Assembly (NCBI GenBank): GCA_015231375.1
Contig: JADGBT010000003.1
Location: forward strand, 62,001 to 126,000
Direction of reading: 5' to 3'
DNA: 64,000 bases
DNA from: Magnetococcales bacterium
Lineage (GTDB): Bacteria > Pseudomonadota > Magnetococcia > Magnetococcales > Magnetaquicoccaceae
Positions within the stretch are counted from its first letter, which is position 1. Each line of letters begins with the position of its first letter. The notes beneath the pieces were generated by a model that did not search any database, was not told the DNA's origin, and saw only the letters and a program-made list of their open reading frames with translations. Below are positions 15,211 through 22,821 of the stretch, in pieces. The position numbers were made by a program, and so were the translations under genes.

Positions 15211-17487
15211 TCAGGCCCAACGTTCCTGATCCTGCTTTTCCTCGGCATGCATCCGTCCCAAAGCCTCAGCCCCGGATTCAAACCCCATGCGTCCGACGGC
15301 CCATGCCGCATACTGTTTCCGGAACGTTGGCTTATCCCGCAACAACCCGATCAGGGCACAACGCCCCCTGCTCGCCCCTTCCAGCCCCTCCAAATGCCAT
15401 CCACCCGGCTCATCCCCCATGGGTCGATAGGGATAGGCCACACACTCCGCCGGCTTCACTCCCTGAATGGCGCATTGGTGCCGCCCCGACCCAGACAACT
15501 CCAGATGGGCGCAGGCATGCCGAACCCACCCCTCCTCCCCTGCCGATGCCCACGCGGCCTCACGGCCGTCATGCAGACTGCGCACGCCGTCCAAGGTCTG
15601 GGCCAGATACCGAACCCCTCCTTCCAGCACCAACCCCTGCCAGGCGGTCGGTGTGGTGACCGGCACAACCCGATGCCGACTCTCCAGAAACTGGGCGATC
15701 CTCCCCCACTCCTCAACCCCACACATCAACCCGTCCTCATCCAGACAACACTCGCCACACGGGCCACAAATCTCCTGAAGCCGTTTTTCCATCTCCTCCG
15801 GGGTCATGTGTATCGACACATCCACCATCCCCGATTCCTGCCGACTCACCACAAACGCCACCAGGTCGGTGCGATCCCCCCGGATCTCCGGCAGCACACG
15901 TCCCGGATTGCGCCCGGCCAACACCCGAGGCAGTCGCACCATCACCGGGGCCTCTTCCAGGCCATGACTGACCCGACTGTAGGCCCGATCATACGCCAAC
16001 ACCTCCTGCAAGCCCACCGAATCCCCTTGCCTGACAAAATCGACACACAACGCGTATCCCCTTTCGCTCCACACCGCCATGGGTTCGGGAAACGAAGGAT
16101 CGGTGACCATCGCCTCGGGAACCGGAGTGGTCAACAGATAATCGATCCACGCCTCCTGGCTCTGCTCGAATACCCGCCGCAAGAAATTGGGAAAATACCA
16201 TCCCAGCAAGCGCAAGCCATACGCCACAAACAGATGACGTTCCCGTGGCACGTGGGCATTGGCAAAATAGTGCCGATGGGGAAACAAACCGCTCTCTTCC
16301 CGGAATCGATGCGGTGGTGACACCGACAGGTCATGAGGGTCGTCTGGTTCATTGAAATCGGTGGGCATGCCGTCATAAGCCAAAGCCGTGTTGGCGGTCA
16401 CCAGCGCCGAACCGGCCAAAGGCGACAACAGATGTATCTGCACCACCACGTCCCGCTGCACGCTCAAGAGGCCAAAGACCCTCAAGGTCTCCTGGACATC
16501 CGCTGCGGTTTCGTCCGGAAACCCGATGATGAATGAAGCGATGGCCGTCAATCCAAACTGTCTGGTCAGCAGAATGTTGTCCACCGCGCGGGCGACGCGC
16601 AAATTCTTGCGCACCACCTTCTGCATGCGCTGGGATCCGGTCTCGATGCCGAAATAGACGCCACGGCATCCGGCGTGACGCAAACGCTCCAGCAACTCCG
16701 CATCCACCAGATCGGGACGGGCACTGATCTGCCAGTGGTATGGACGGTGATGCGCGCCGATGGCCGCGCAGAATTCCACGATCTTGCGACGATTGGTGGT
16801 GAAGGAGTCCTCGATCATTTCGAACGAGCGCACCCCGTAGAGTTCATGCAGTCGATCCATTTCGGCCAGGATCCGTGCTGGACTCTTGGCGCGGAAACGA
16901 CGGGAGAAATATTCGTTGGTGGAGCAGTAGGTACAGGAAAAAGGACAGCCGCGACCCGTCTCAACCGGCACACTGATGCCGGTGGGTCGGTACAGGTCGA
17001 AGGCCGGCAGGGGCAGACGGTCCAAATCCATCAGCAAGGGCGCCGCAGCGGTCTCCATGACCGCCTCGCCCTGACGGTACACCAGACCCGGAATATCGCA
17101 CCAAGGCAGACGATCCAGAAAGGCGCTCCATCCCGCTTCCGCCTCGCCGCGAAACACCAGATCCACGCACGCATGGCGTTGCAGCAGCAAAACCGCCACC
17201 GCCGAAGCCTGAGGCCCCCCCATCACCACCATCACCCGGGGATTGATCGCCTTGACCAGATCCGCCAGACGCAACGAACGGTGAAAGGTGGAACACAACG
17301 TGCTGAACCCCACCACCTCCCGTTGGGCCAGGCGCGCGGCCAACTCCGGCTCCTCTTGCACCGTGGGCAGATCCACCACGGTCACATCCACGCCCCGTTC
17401 ACGCGCCAACGTGGCCAAAGACAACGGCCCCACCGGCATCAAATCCCTATCCCGGGTCAGATACGTCACAAAGGTCAAGGTGTTCAT
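15211..17487 (-). CDS. B12-binding radical SAM protein with C-terminal YkgJ-like cysteine cluster
   Basis: 758-residue enzyme. Residues about 1-150 form a cobalamin-binding-like domain (GPLSLATLARERG, VVMGGPQAS, FRGEAEAGW). The radical SAM core follows with the cluster motif GRGCPFSCTYC (CxxxCxxC). The last 180 residues contain CGPCGECC, then HQCAIQGVKPAECVAYPYRP, which resembles the YkgJ/UPF0153 zinc-or-iron cysteine cluster. Class B radical SAM enzymes methylate or rearrange unactivated carbons; the substrate here is unknown. It lies just downstream of the dsr operon terminator, same strand, so it probably has its own promoter. No strong ribosome site is visible before the ATG. Confidence 0.85.
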   Translation of the reverse strand: MNTLTFVTYLTRDRDLMPVGPLSLATLARERGVDVTVVDLPTVQEEPELAARLAQREVVGFSTLCSTFHRSLRLADLVKAINPRVMVVMGGPQASAVAVLLLQRHACVDLVFRGEAEAGWSAFLDRLPWCDIPGLVYRQGEAVMETAAAPLLMDLDRLPLPAFDLYRPTGISVPVETGRGCPFSCTYCSTNEYFSRRFRAKSPARILAEMDRLHELYGVRSFEMIEDSFTTNRRKIVEFCAAIGAHHRPYHWQISARPDLVDAELLERLRHAGCRGVYFGIETGSQRMQKVVRKNLRVARAVDNILLTRQFGLTAIASFIIGFPDETAADVQETLRVFGLLSVQRDVVVQIHLLSPLAGSALVTANTALAYDGMPTDFNEPDDPHDLSVSPPHRFREESGLFPHRHYFANAHVPRERHLFVAYGLRLLGWYFPNFLRRVFEQSQEAWIDYLLTTPVPEAMVTDPSFPEPMAVWSERGYALCVDFVRQGDSVGLQEVLAYDRAYSRVSHGLEEAPVMVRLPRVLAGRNPGRVLPEIRGDRTDLVAFVVSRQESGMVDVSIHMTPEEMEKRLQEICGPCGECCLDEDGLMCGVEEWGRIAQFLESRHRVVPVTTPTAWQGLVLEGGVRYLAQTLDGVRSLHDGREAAWASAGEEGWVRHACAHLELSGSGRHQCAIQGVKPAECVAYPYRPMGDEPGGWHLEGLEGASRGRCALIGLLRDKPTFRKQYAAWAVGRMGFESGAEALGRMHAEEKQDQERWA

Positions 17488-17904
17488 AACAGCAATGGGT
17501 TGACGCCTTCATAAAAACGAAGATCCCTTCAACGAATCGTTGTCGATCCAGCCTGTTCGTCCATGGATCCCCGTGCGTGGGAGACAAGCCATCCCCTCTG
17601 GGGGATGACCGGAAACGGGTCCAGAAGGCCAACCCCCATGGACCCCCATCTTCAGGGTATGCCGCCATCTCCACGGGTTCGGATCACCCGTCGAGAAGAT
17701 GGCGGCCATGAATGGTATAGAAAAACCATTTTCTTGTCCAACCCGACATTCCGTCCAGCGATAAAAAAATGCCGGGAAGATGCAAATCGTTTTGAAAACT
17801 CGGGGGCGTATCAGAGGAGGAAAAGCGCAATCCGGGAAGAAAAACGGTCCGGAAACGGAAGTCACGCAACCCCGTTTCCGGACACGCCTTGAAACATTGG
17901 ACTC
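17488..17904. other. intergenic region between dsr operon and radical SAM gene
   Basis: About 417 bases with no convincing gene. A plus-strand open frame at 17563-17892 has no family resemblance, no good ribosome site and arginine/proline-rich composition typical of chance frames. The region holds the dsr terminator (17847-17883) and presumably the radical SAM promoter. Confidence 0.6.
17830..17883 (-). terminator. terminator of the dsr operon
   Basis: A perfect 12-bp stem (17847-17858 with 17872-17883, GTCCGGAAACGG) with a 13-base loop. In the minus-strand transcript it is followed by CGTTTTTCTTCC, giving the U-run. It lies 21 bases after the stop of the small gene at 17905. Confidence 0.88.
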
Positions 17905-18264
17905 TTAAAGGGTACGGACAGCAGCCAACACCGGTTCCCAGGTGGAGACCGGCTTGTTGAGCCGTTTTTCCACATAGGCGGCATGATAGACCGCCCCTTC
18001 CGCATAACGCAGATCACCGCTTTCCAGGGCCGCCTTGGCCTTTTCACCCTGGATGGCGGTCTCTTCTCCGGCCTCGGCCACGCTGCGCCAATAGGCCAAC
18101 GCCTCTTGACGATTGACAAAGCGATCCGTCTGCGCCTTGGCTTCGGTCAACGAGGCGACCCGCACCGCGTTGCGTCCGAAGGTCATGGTCCAGCCACTTT
18201 CGGACCAGGCGCGGGATTCGGCGATGGCCTGATCCAACTGTTTGACGACATCCGACTTGTTCAT
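17905..18264 (-). CDS. small protein of unknown function at the end of the dsr operon
   Basis: 119 residues, MNKSDVVKQLDQAIAESR to AVRTL. It is hydrophilic and probably largely alpha-helical, with no cysteine, no signal peptide and no membrane segment. The ATG has AGGAG-type sequence (AAGGAGAG) upstream and lies 20 bases after the dsrL stop, so it is almost certainly cotranscribed with dsrAB-dsrL, and the operon terminator follows it. I do not recognise the family; it is not DsrC, DsrD, DsrE, DsrF, DsrH or DsrR by its visible features. A carrier or assembly role for sulfite reductase is only a guess. Confidence 0.8.
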   Translation of the reverse strand: MNKSDVVKQLDQAIAESRAWSESGWTMTFGRNAVRVASLTEAKAQTDRFVNRQEALAYWRSVAEAGEETAIQGEKAKAALESGDLRYAEGAVYHAAYVEKRLNKPVSTWEPVLAAVRTL

Positions 18265-18284
18265 GGTTTCTCTCTCCTTGCCCA

Positions 18285-20018
18285 TCAATCCATGCCCATG
18301 TCGATATACCCGGTGGGGCAGATCTCGGCGCAAATGTGACAACCCACGCAGCGCTCATAGAAGGTGAACATCACCTCCCCTTCAGGGTTGCCCGGAAAAC
18401 GGGTAATGGCGTGCTGAGGACAGAACAACATGCACTGATTGCACTCGAAGCACAAACCGCAGCTCATGCAACGCGCCGACTCCGCCTTCGCGTCTTCACG
18501 GGACAACGGGATCAGCACCTCGCGCCAGGATCCTTTGACGATCTCGGGATGATCCAGCCGCCGTTTTTTCTGGGCGGATTGCACGAAATAATCCGACTTG
18601 AGCTTCTCGAAACGCACCACGTCACGGCGTCCCGGTTTGGCGGGCAACGGCTCGCCCCGCAACAGCAGATCCATGGCCTCGGCGGCCTTGCGGCCATGAC
18701 CGATGGCGGTGGTCAACAAGGTGATGCTCACCGCGTCGCCCCCACCGAAGACATTGGCAAAGCCTTCGACTTTCTGGTTATGATCGACCTTCAGCCACGG
18801 CGTGCCGCCCGTGGTCTGTTCCAGGCCGGTCATGTCGGTGGTCTGACCGATGGAGGCGACCACCTGATCCACGTCCAGCACGAACTCGGTGCCGGGCTGA
18901 ACCTTGAAGCGGAAGAACGGGATCGGATGATTCCATCCCTCTTCGCCCTGCTCTTTCTTGACCATCTGAACGCACTTGAGTCCCTTGACCGCATCACCCT
19001 CGCGCAACACCTCGACGGTTCCGGCCTGATAGACCATGCGCGTGCCTTCGGCCACAGCTTCGTCAAACTCGTAAGCCGAGCATTTCATCTCCTCGCGGGG
19101 CACGCCGGAGATCAAGGTGGCCTGTTCCGCTCCCAGACGCAGGGCGAGACGGGCCACGTCCATGGCCACGTCGCCATCGCCGATCACCGCCACATGACGA
19201 CCGATGGACATGGCGTGACCTTGCAGCTCGAAGCTGCGCAGGAAATCGATGGCATTGGTCACGTTCGGACCTTCCGCGCCGGGAATGGGCAGTCCCCGCC
19301 CCTTCTGCGCGCCGACGGCCAGAAACACCGCGTCGTAGTCGCGGCTGAGTTGTTCCAAGGAGACATCCACCCCGACGCGCACGTTGCAACGCAACTCCAC
19401 GCCCAGATCGAGGATCCGTTGGCACTCGGCCTCCAGCACCTCGCGGCTCACCCGGTATCCCATGATGCCATAACGCATCATGCCACCCGGCTTGTCGCTG
19501 GATTCAAACATCACCACCTCGTGGCCGCGCAGGGCCATCTGGTAGGCGCAGGAGAAACCGCCGGGACCGGAACCCACCACAGCCACCTTCTTGCCGGTTT
19601 TGTGCGTCGGCTTGGGGTAGGCGAGTTTCTGTTCGATGGCGTATTCGCCGATGGCCTGTTCCACCGCGTTGATGTGGATGGTTTCATCCCGATACTGACG
19701 GTTGCACGCCCCCTGACATGGGGCCGGGCAGACCCGTCCCATGACGCCGGGAAAGGGGTTGGTGCGGGTGAGACGACGGAAAGCCGCCTCCCACGCATCC
19801 GGACCATCCTTCCAGGTGCCACGGATCAGGTTATGATAGCCTCGGATATCCTCTCCGGCCGGACAGGCGTTGGAACAGGGAGCCACGCGTTCCACGTAGG
19901 TCGGACATTTGCCGCTGCGATCGCCATAAGCGACCACACGGTCCAGCCCTTCCTCGTTGGAATACGGTGCGTAGACCCATTCCGTCGCCGATTGATGCAT
20001 GGGGTTGGTTTCGATCAT
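18285..20018 (-). CDS. dsrL: DsrL-type iron-sulfur flavoprotein, NAD(P)H:acceptor oxidoreductase
   Basis: 577-residue GltD-like flavoprotein. The N-terminal cluster domain has C38, C48, C52, C97, C101 and C105. A FAD site (VAVVGSGPGGFSCAY, about 144) and an NAD(P)H site (VAVIGDGDVAMDVAR, about 271) follow. The C-terminus is a two-[4Fe-4S] ferredoxin (CMSCGLCFECNQC, then CVGCHICAEICP). DsrL partners DsrAB in sulfur-oxidising bacteria and passes electrons to NAD(P)+; related DsrL forms occur in some sulfite reducers. It begins 12 bases after dsrB with a GGGGGAG site. Glutamate synthase small subunit is the alternative, but the extra ferredoxin and the dsr context favour DsrL. Confidence 0.88.
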   Translation of the reverse strand: MIETNPMHQSATEWVYAPYSNEEGLDRVVAYGDRSGKCPTYVERVAPCSNACPAGEDIRGYHNLIRGTWKDGPDAWEAAFRRLTRTNPFPGVMGRVCPAPCQGACNRQYRDETIHINAVEQAIGEYAIEQKLAYPKPTHKTGKKVAVVGSGPGGFSCAYQMALRGHEVVMFESSDKPGGMMRYGIMGYRVSREVLEAECQRILDLGVELRCNVRVGVDVSLEQLSRDYDAVFLAVGAQKGRGLPIPGAEGPNVTNAIDFLRSFELQGHAMSIGRHVAVIGDGDVAMDVARLALRLGAEQATLISGVPREEMKCSAYEFDEAVAEGTRMVYQAGTVEVLREGDAVKGLKCVQMVKKEQGEEGWNHPIPFFRFKVQPGTEFVLDVDQVVASIGQTTDMTGLEQTTGGTPWLKVDHNQKVEGFANVFGGGDAVSITLLTTAIGHGRKAAEAMDLLLRGEPLPAKPGRRDVVRFEKLKSDYFVQSAQKKRRLDHPEIVKGSWREVLIPLSREDAKAESARCMSCGLCFECNQCMLFCPQHAITRFPGNPEGEVMFTFYERCVGCHICAEICPTGYIDMGMD

Positions 20019-20030
20019 CGCGCTCCCCCG

Positions 20031-21110
20031 TCAGAACCGGATGTGGGCGGACTGATTGAACGACACGCGGGCATGACGATAATTGTCGATCATGAACTTG
20101 TCGAAGGGCAGTCCGGTCTCCTCGAAGAAACGCTTCCAGCCGATGCGATCGATCCACTCACCCAGCCGCTCCCAGTCCCGGCCACCGGCCTTGTAGGCGG
20201 AGAGGATCTTTTTGAGCAGTTCACCCACTTCCGGCCAACGGGGCGGATTGTTGGGCAGGCCATGGGCGACCAGTTTCATGTTGGCGGGTTTGGTGCGGGC
20301 GTTGGAGTTCTTGCCGCCGACCCAGATGGCGAGTTTGGAGTGCTCGGGATGGTTGATTTCCATGGCCGGGCAGGCACCGAAGCAGGCGCCACAATAGATG
20401 CACTTCTCTTCGACGACCATCAGCGAGGGTTTGCCATTGACCGTGGTGGGACGGATCGCGGCCACGGGGCAACGGGCCACGGTGCTGGGCATTTCGCAGA
20501 CGTTGGCGAGGATTTCGTGATTGATGCGCGGCGGGCGGGTGTGTTGCACCACCACGGCGATGTCGGCCTGACCACCACAGTTGATTTCGCAGCAGGAGGT
20601 GGTGAGACGGACCCGGTTGGGCATCTCTTCGTGGGCGAAGTCGTGGAACAAGGTGTCCATGATGCTCTTGGCCACGCCCGAGGCGTCCACGGCCGGGATG
20701 TCGCAGTGCAGCCAGCCCTGGGTATGGGCGATGGCGCTCACCGAAGGACCGGTGCCGCCCACCGGATGTCCGGCGGCTTCCAGGGCGGCGATCAGCGGAT
20801 CGACGTTTTCGGCGTTGGGGGTCATGAATTCGACGTTGTTGCGCACGGTCCAACGCAGATAACCATCCGCGTAACGGTCGGCCAGATCACACAGACGACG
20901 CACGATATCCACCGTCACCTGACGATGGGTGGCGGCACGCACGGTGAACAGCACGTCGCCGCTCAAGGCCACATGTTTCAAGACGCCGGGGCGGGGCCGT
21001 TCGTGATAGCTCCATTTACCGTAATTCTTTTTGCTGATGGGGTGCAGGAATTCGTCCAGTTCGTGGGGACCGTTCTCGACGGTCTTCCAGGTACGCGCAG
21101 CAGTAGCCAT
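20031..21110 (-). CDS. dsrB: dissimilatory sulfite reductase beta subunit
   Basis: 359 residues, beta subunit of the siroheme sulfite reductase. The siroheme/[4Fe-4S] ligands are in the region from HTQGWLHCDIPAVDASG to TTSCCEINCGG (about residue 173). A ferredoxin insert follows with CIYCGACFGACPAM (about 234). The substrate-side motif VARCPVAAIRPTT is also present. Order and spacing match dsrA upstream (61 bases) and dsrL downstream (12 bases). Confidence 0.96.
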   Translation of the reverse strand: MATAARTWKTVENGPHELDEFLHPISKKNYGKWSYHERPRPGVLKHVALSGDVLFTVRAATHRQVTVDIVRRLCDLADRYADGYLRWTVRNNVEFMTPNAENVDPLIAALEAAGHPVGGTGPSVSAIAHTQGWLHCDIPAVDASGVAKSIMDTLFHDFAHEEMPNRVRLTTSCCEINCGGQADIAVVVQHTRPPRINHEILANVCEMPSTVARCPVAAIRPTTVNGKPSLMVVEEKCIYCGACFGACPAMEINHPEHSKLAIWVGGKNSNARTKPANMKLVAHGLPNNPPRWPEVGELLKKILSAYKAGGRDWERLGEWIDRIGWKRFFEETGLPFDKFMIDNYRHARVSFNQSAHIRF

Positions 21111-21171
21111 GGGTGATACATCTCCCTGAAATGATTAAGGTGCCTTGAAGTGGTTCGTGATGGGTCCGCGA

Positions 21172-22419
21172 TCAGGCGGCATCCCGGTCTTCTTCGTCGG
21201 TGGAGTACTCACCGGCCTTGAAGAACGGATTGTCGCGGGGATGGGAAACCATCTCCACGGAAGCCTCCAGGCCAACGGCGTCCAGGAACTGCTGGATGCC
21301 GACCCGCTCGATGCATTCGCCGATCCGTTCGTGATCCAGACCGTTTTCCGACCAGTAGTCGATCATGCGATCCACCAGTTCGATGAAGGCATCCATATCC
21401 TCTTCGGTGTCCATCTTCATGAAGGGAACCATGACCGATCCCAACATGTTGCCCACTTTCAGGTGACCCTTGCCACCCACCAGCAGGGTGATGCCCCGGT
21501 CGTCTCCCGGAGAGAGGGCCTTGGGCATGACGTTCAGGCAGTGCATGCAGCGCACGCAATCCCGGTTGTCGATGACCATCTTGCCGCCTTGCAGGGTGAT
21601 GGCCTTGGTGGGACAGCGGGTGATGACGTTGTTGACCAGATAGTCCACACCCTTGGCCGCGATGAATTTCTCCACTTCGGCTTCGTTGATCTTGATATCG
21701 TCCCGCCAGGTGCCGATCACGGAGTAGTCGCTGCGCTGAATGCTGTTGGTGCAGTCATTGGGGCAGCCGGAAAACTTGAATTTGGCCTTGTAGGGAAGCT
21801 GGGGACGGTGGGTCAGATCGGAATAATAGGAGAGCACCTTGCCATGGGCGTGCAGGGTGTCGTAGCAGGCCTGTTCGCAGCGGGCCGGACCCACGCAGGA
21901 CAGACCGGTACGCACCGTAGCGCCGGCGCCGCCCAGATCCCAACCTTCCTGGTTGAGTTCGTCGAAGCAGGCCTGGACGTATTCCGCCTTGATTCCCTGG
22001 AGTTGCAGGTTGCCGGTCTGTCCATGCATGGAGATCAGACCCGAGCCGTATTTCTCCCAGACATCGCAGATGTGGCGCAGGGACTTGGTGCTGTAATGCA
22101 GACCCGGAGCCGGCTGGATGCGCATGGTGTGGAATTCGGTGGCTTCGGGGAACTTGTCGCTGATCATGCTGTAGCGGCTGATGATCCCGGCGCCATAGCC
22201 ATGCACGCCGACCACGCCCCCCTTCCAGTAACCCATGCGGGTCTCGTAGGAATAGTTGAGTTGATCGAGAACACCGCGCACCATGGTCTTGCCGGTGCGT
22301 TGCGCCGTCTCCTTGAAGCCCTTGATGAAGCTTGGCCATGGACCATTTTCCAAATCGTCCAGCATGGGCGTTGGATTGAGTTGAAATGATTGGTCTTTCT
22401 GCTGTTCTTGTTCGCTCAT
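21172..22419 (-). CDS. dsrA: dissimilatory sulfite reductase alpha subunit
   Basis: 415 residues, alpha subunit of the cytoplasmic sulfite reductase. The ligand motifs are CVGPARCEQAC (about 174-184) and CPNDC (about 218-222). The ferredoxin domain has NRDCVRCMHCLNVMPKAL (about 285-302). It starts MSEQEQQKDQSFQLNPTPML, behind AGGAG seven bases upstream. Next to DsrL this suggests the oxidative (reverse) pathway, but the type cannot be proven without a tree. It is the first gene of dsrA-dsrB-dsrL-(119-aa gene). Confidence 0.96.
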   Translation of the reverse strand: MSEQEQQKDQSFQLNPTPMLDDLENGPWPSFIKGFKETAQRTGKTMVRGVLDQLNYSYETRMGYWKGGVVGVHGYGAGIISRYSMISDKFPEATEFHTMRIQPAPGLHYSTKSLRHICDVWEKYGSGLISMHGQTGNLQLQGIKAEYVQACFDELNQEGWDLGGAGATVRTGLSCVGPARCEQACYDTLHAHGKVLSYYSDLTHRPQLPYKAKFKFSGCPNDCTNSIQRSDYSVIGTWRDDIKINEAEVEKFIAAKGVDYLVNNVITRCPTKAITLQGGKMVIDNRDCVRCMHCLNVMPKALSPGDDRGITLLVGGKGHLKVGNMLGSVMVPFMKMDTEEDMDAFIELVDRMIDYWSENGLDHERIGECIERVGIQQFLDAVGLEASVEMVSHPRDNPFFKAGEYSTDEEDRDAA

Positions 22420-22821
22420 TAGGTCACTCCTGGGATGTTCTTGGAAAACTCAAGATGATTTAATATTGATTCTTAGTTTTAACATTCACCAATTTTGCTG
22501 TCTCCCGTATAGAGACCATGGTATACAAAAGAGTTCCGATCTTCAAGAATAAATTTCTTCTATAAAAGACTATATCAATATTCTTGATTGTTAATACATA
22601 TTTTCTATCAACCCTCTAGCGCGTTGCAGTGCAACAAGACGGGCGGGCGAGGCTCGACCAGAATTGGAAAATATGACTTTATAAATCTTTTATCTATAAT
22701 TTGAATTATTGAATTCTGCACACATTTCATGACTTCCTCTTCATGATTCCTCGCCCGCATGGACCGTCAACAACAAGATGGTGCGCTCCTGGCCGGATGA
22801 GCGGATTCTTGTCACCGGAGG
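22420..22821. promoter_or_regulatory. AT-rich dsrA upstream region
   Basis: About 400 bases with no gene, strikingly AT-rich (especially 22440-22620 and 22670-22730) within an otherwise GC-rich window. Small inverted repeats are visible: GTCTC / GAGAC around 22499-22516 and GTTGC-AGT-GCAAC near 22624-22636. It must contain the dsr promoter (minus strand); a TTGAAG with TATACC 15 bases later is a weak candidate near 22520-22550. The composition suggests binding by a nucleoid protein or a transferred segment. Confidence 0.65.

Noticed and set aside
17563-17892. A 109-codon plus-strand frame in the gap after the dsr operon.
   Set aside because: No ribosome site or family resemblance, and it covers the dsr terminator.
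18336-21116. A 926-codon plus-strand open frame opposite dsrL and dsrB.
   Set aside because: Antisense to strongly supported genes; composition and lack of motifs mark it as a shadow.
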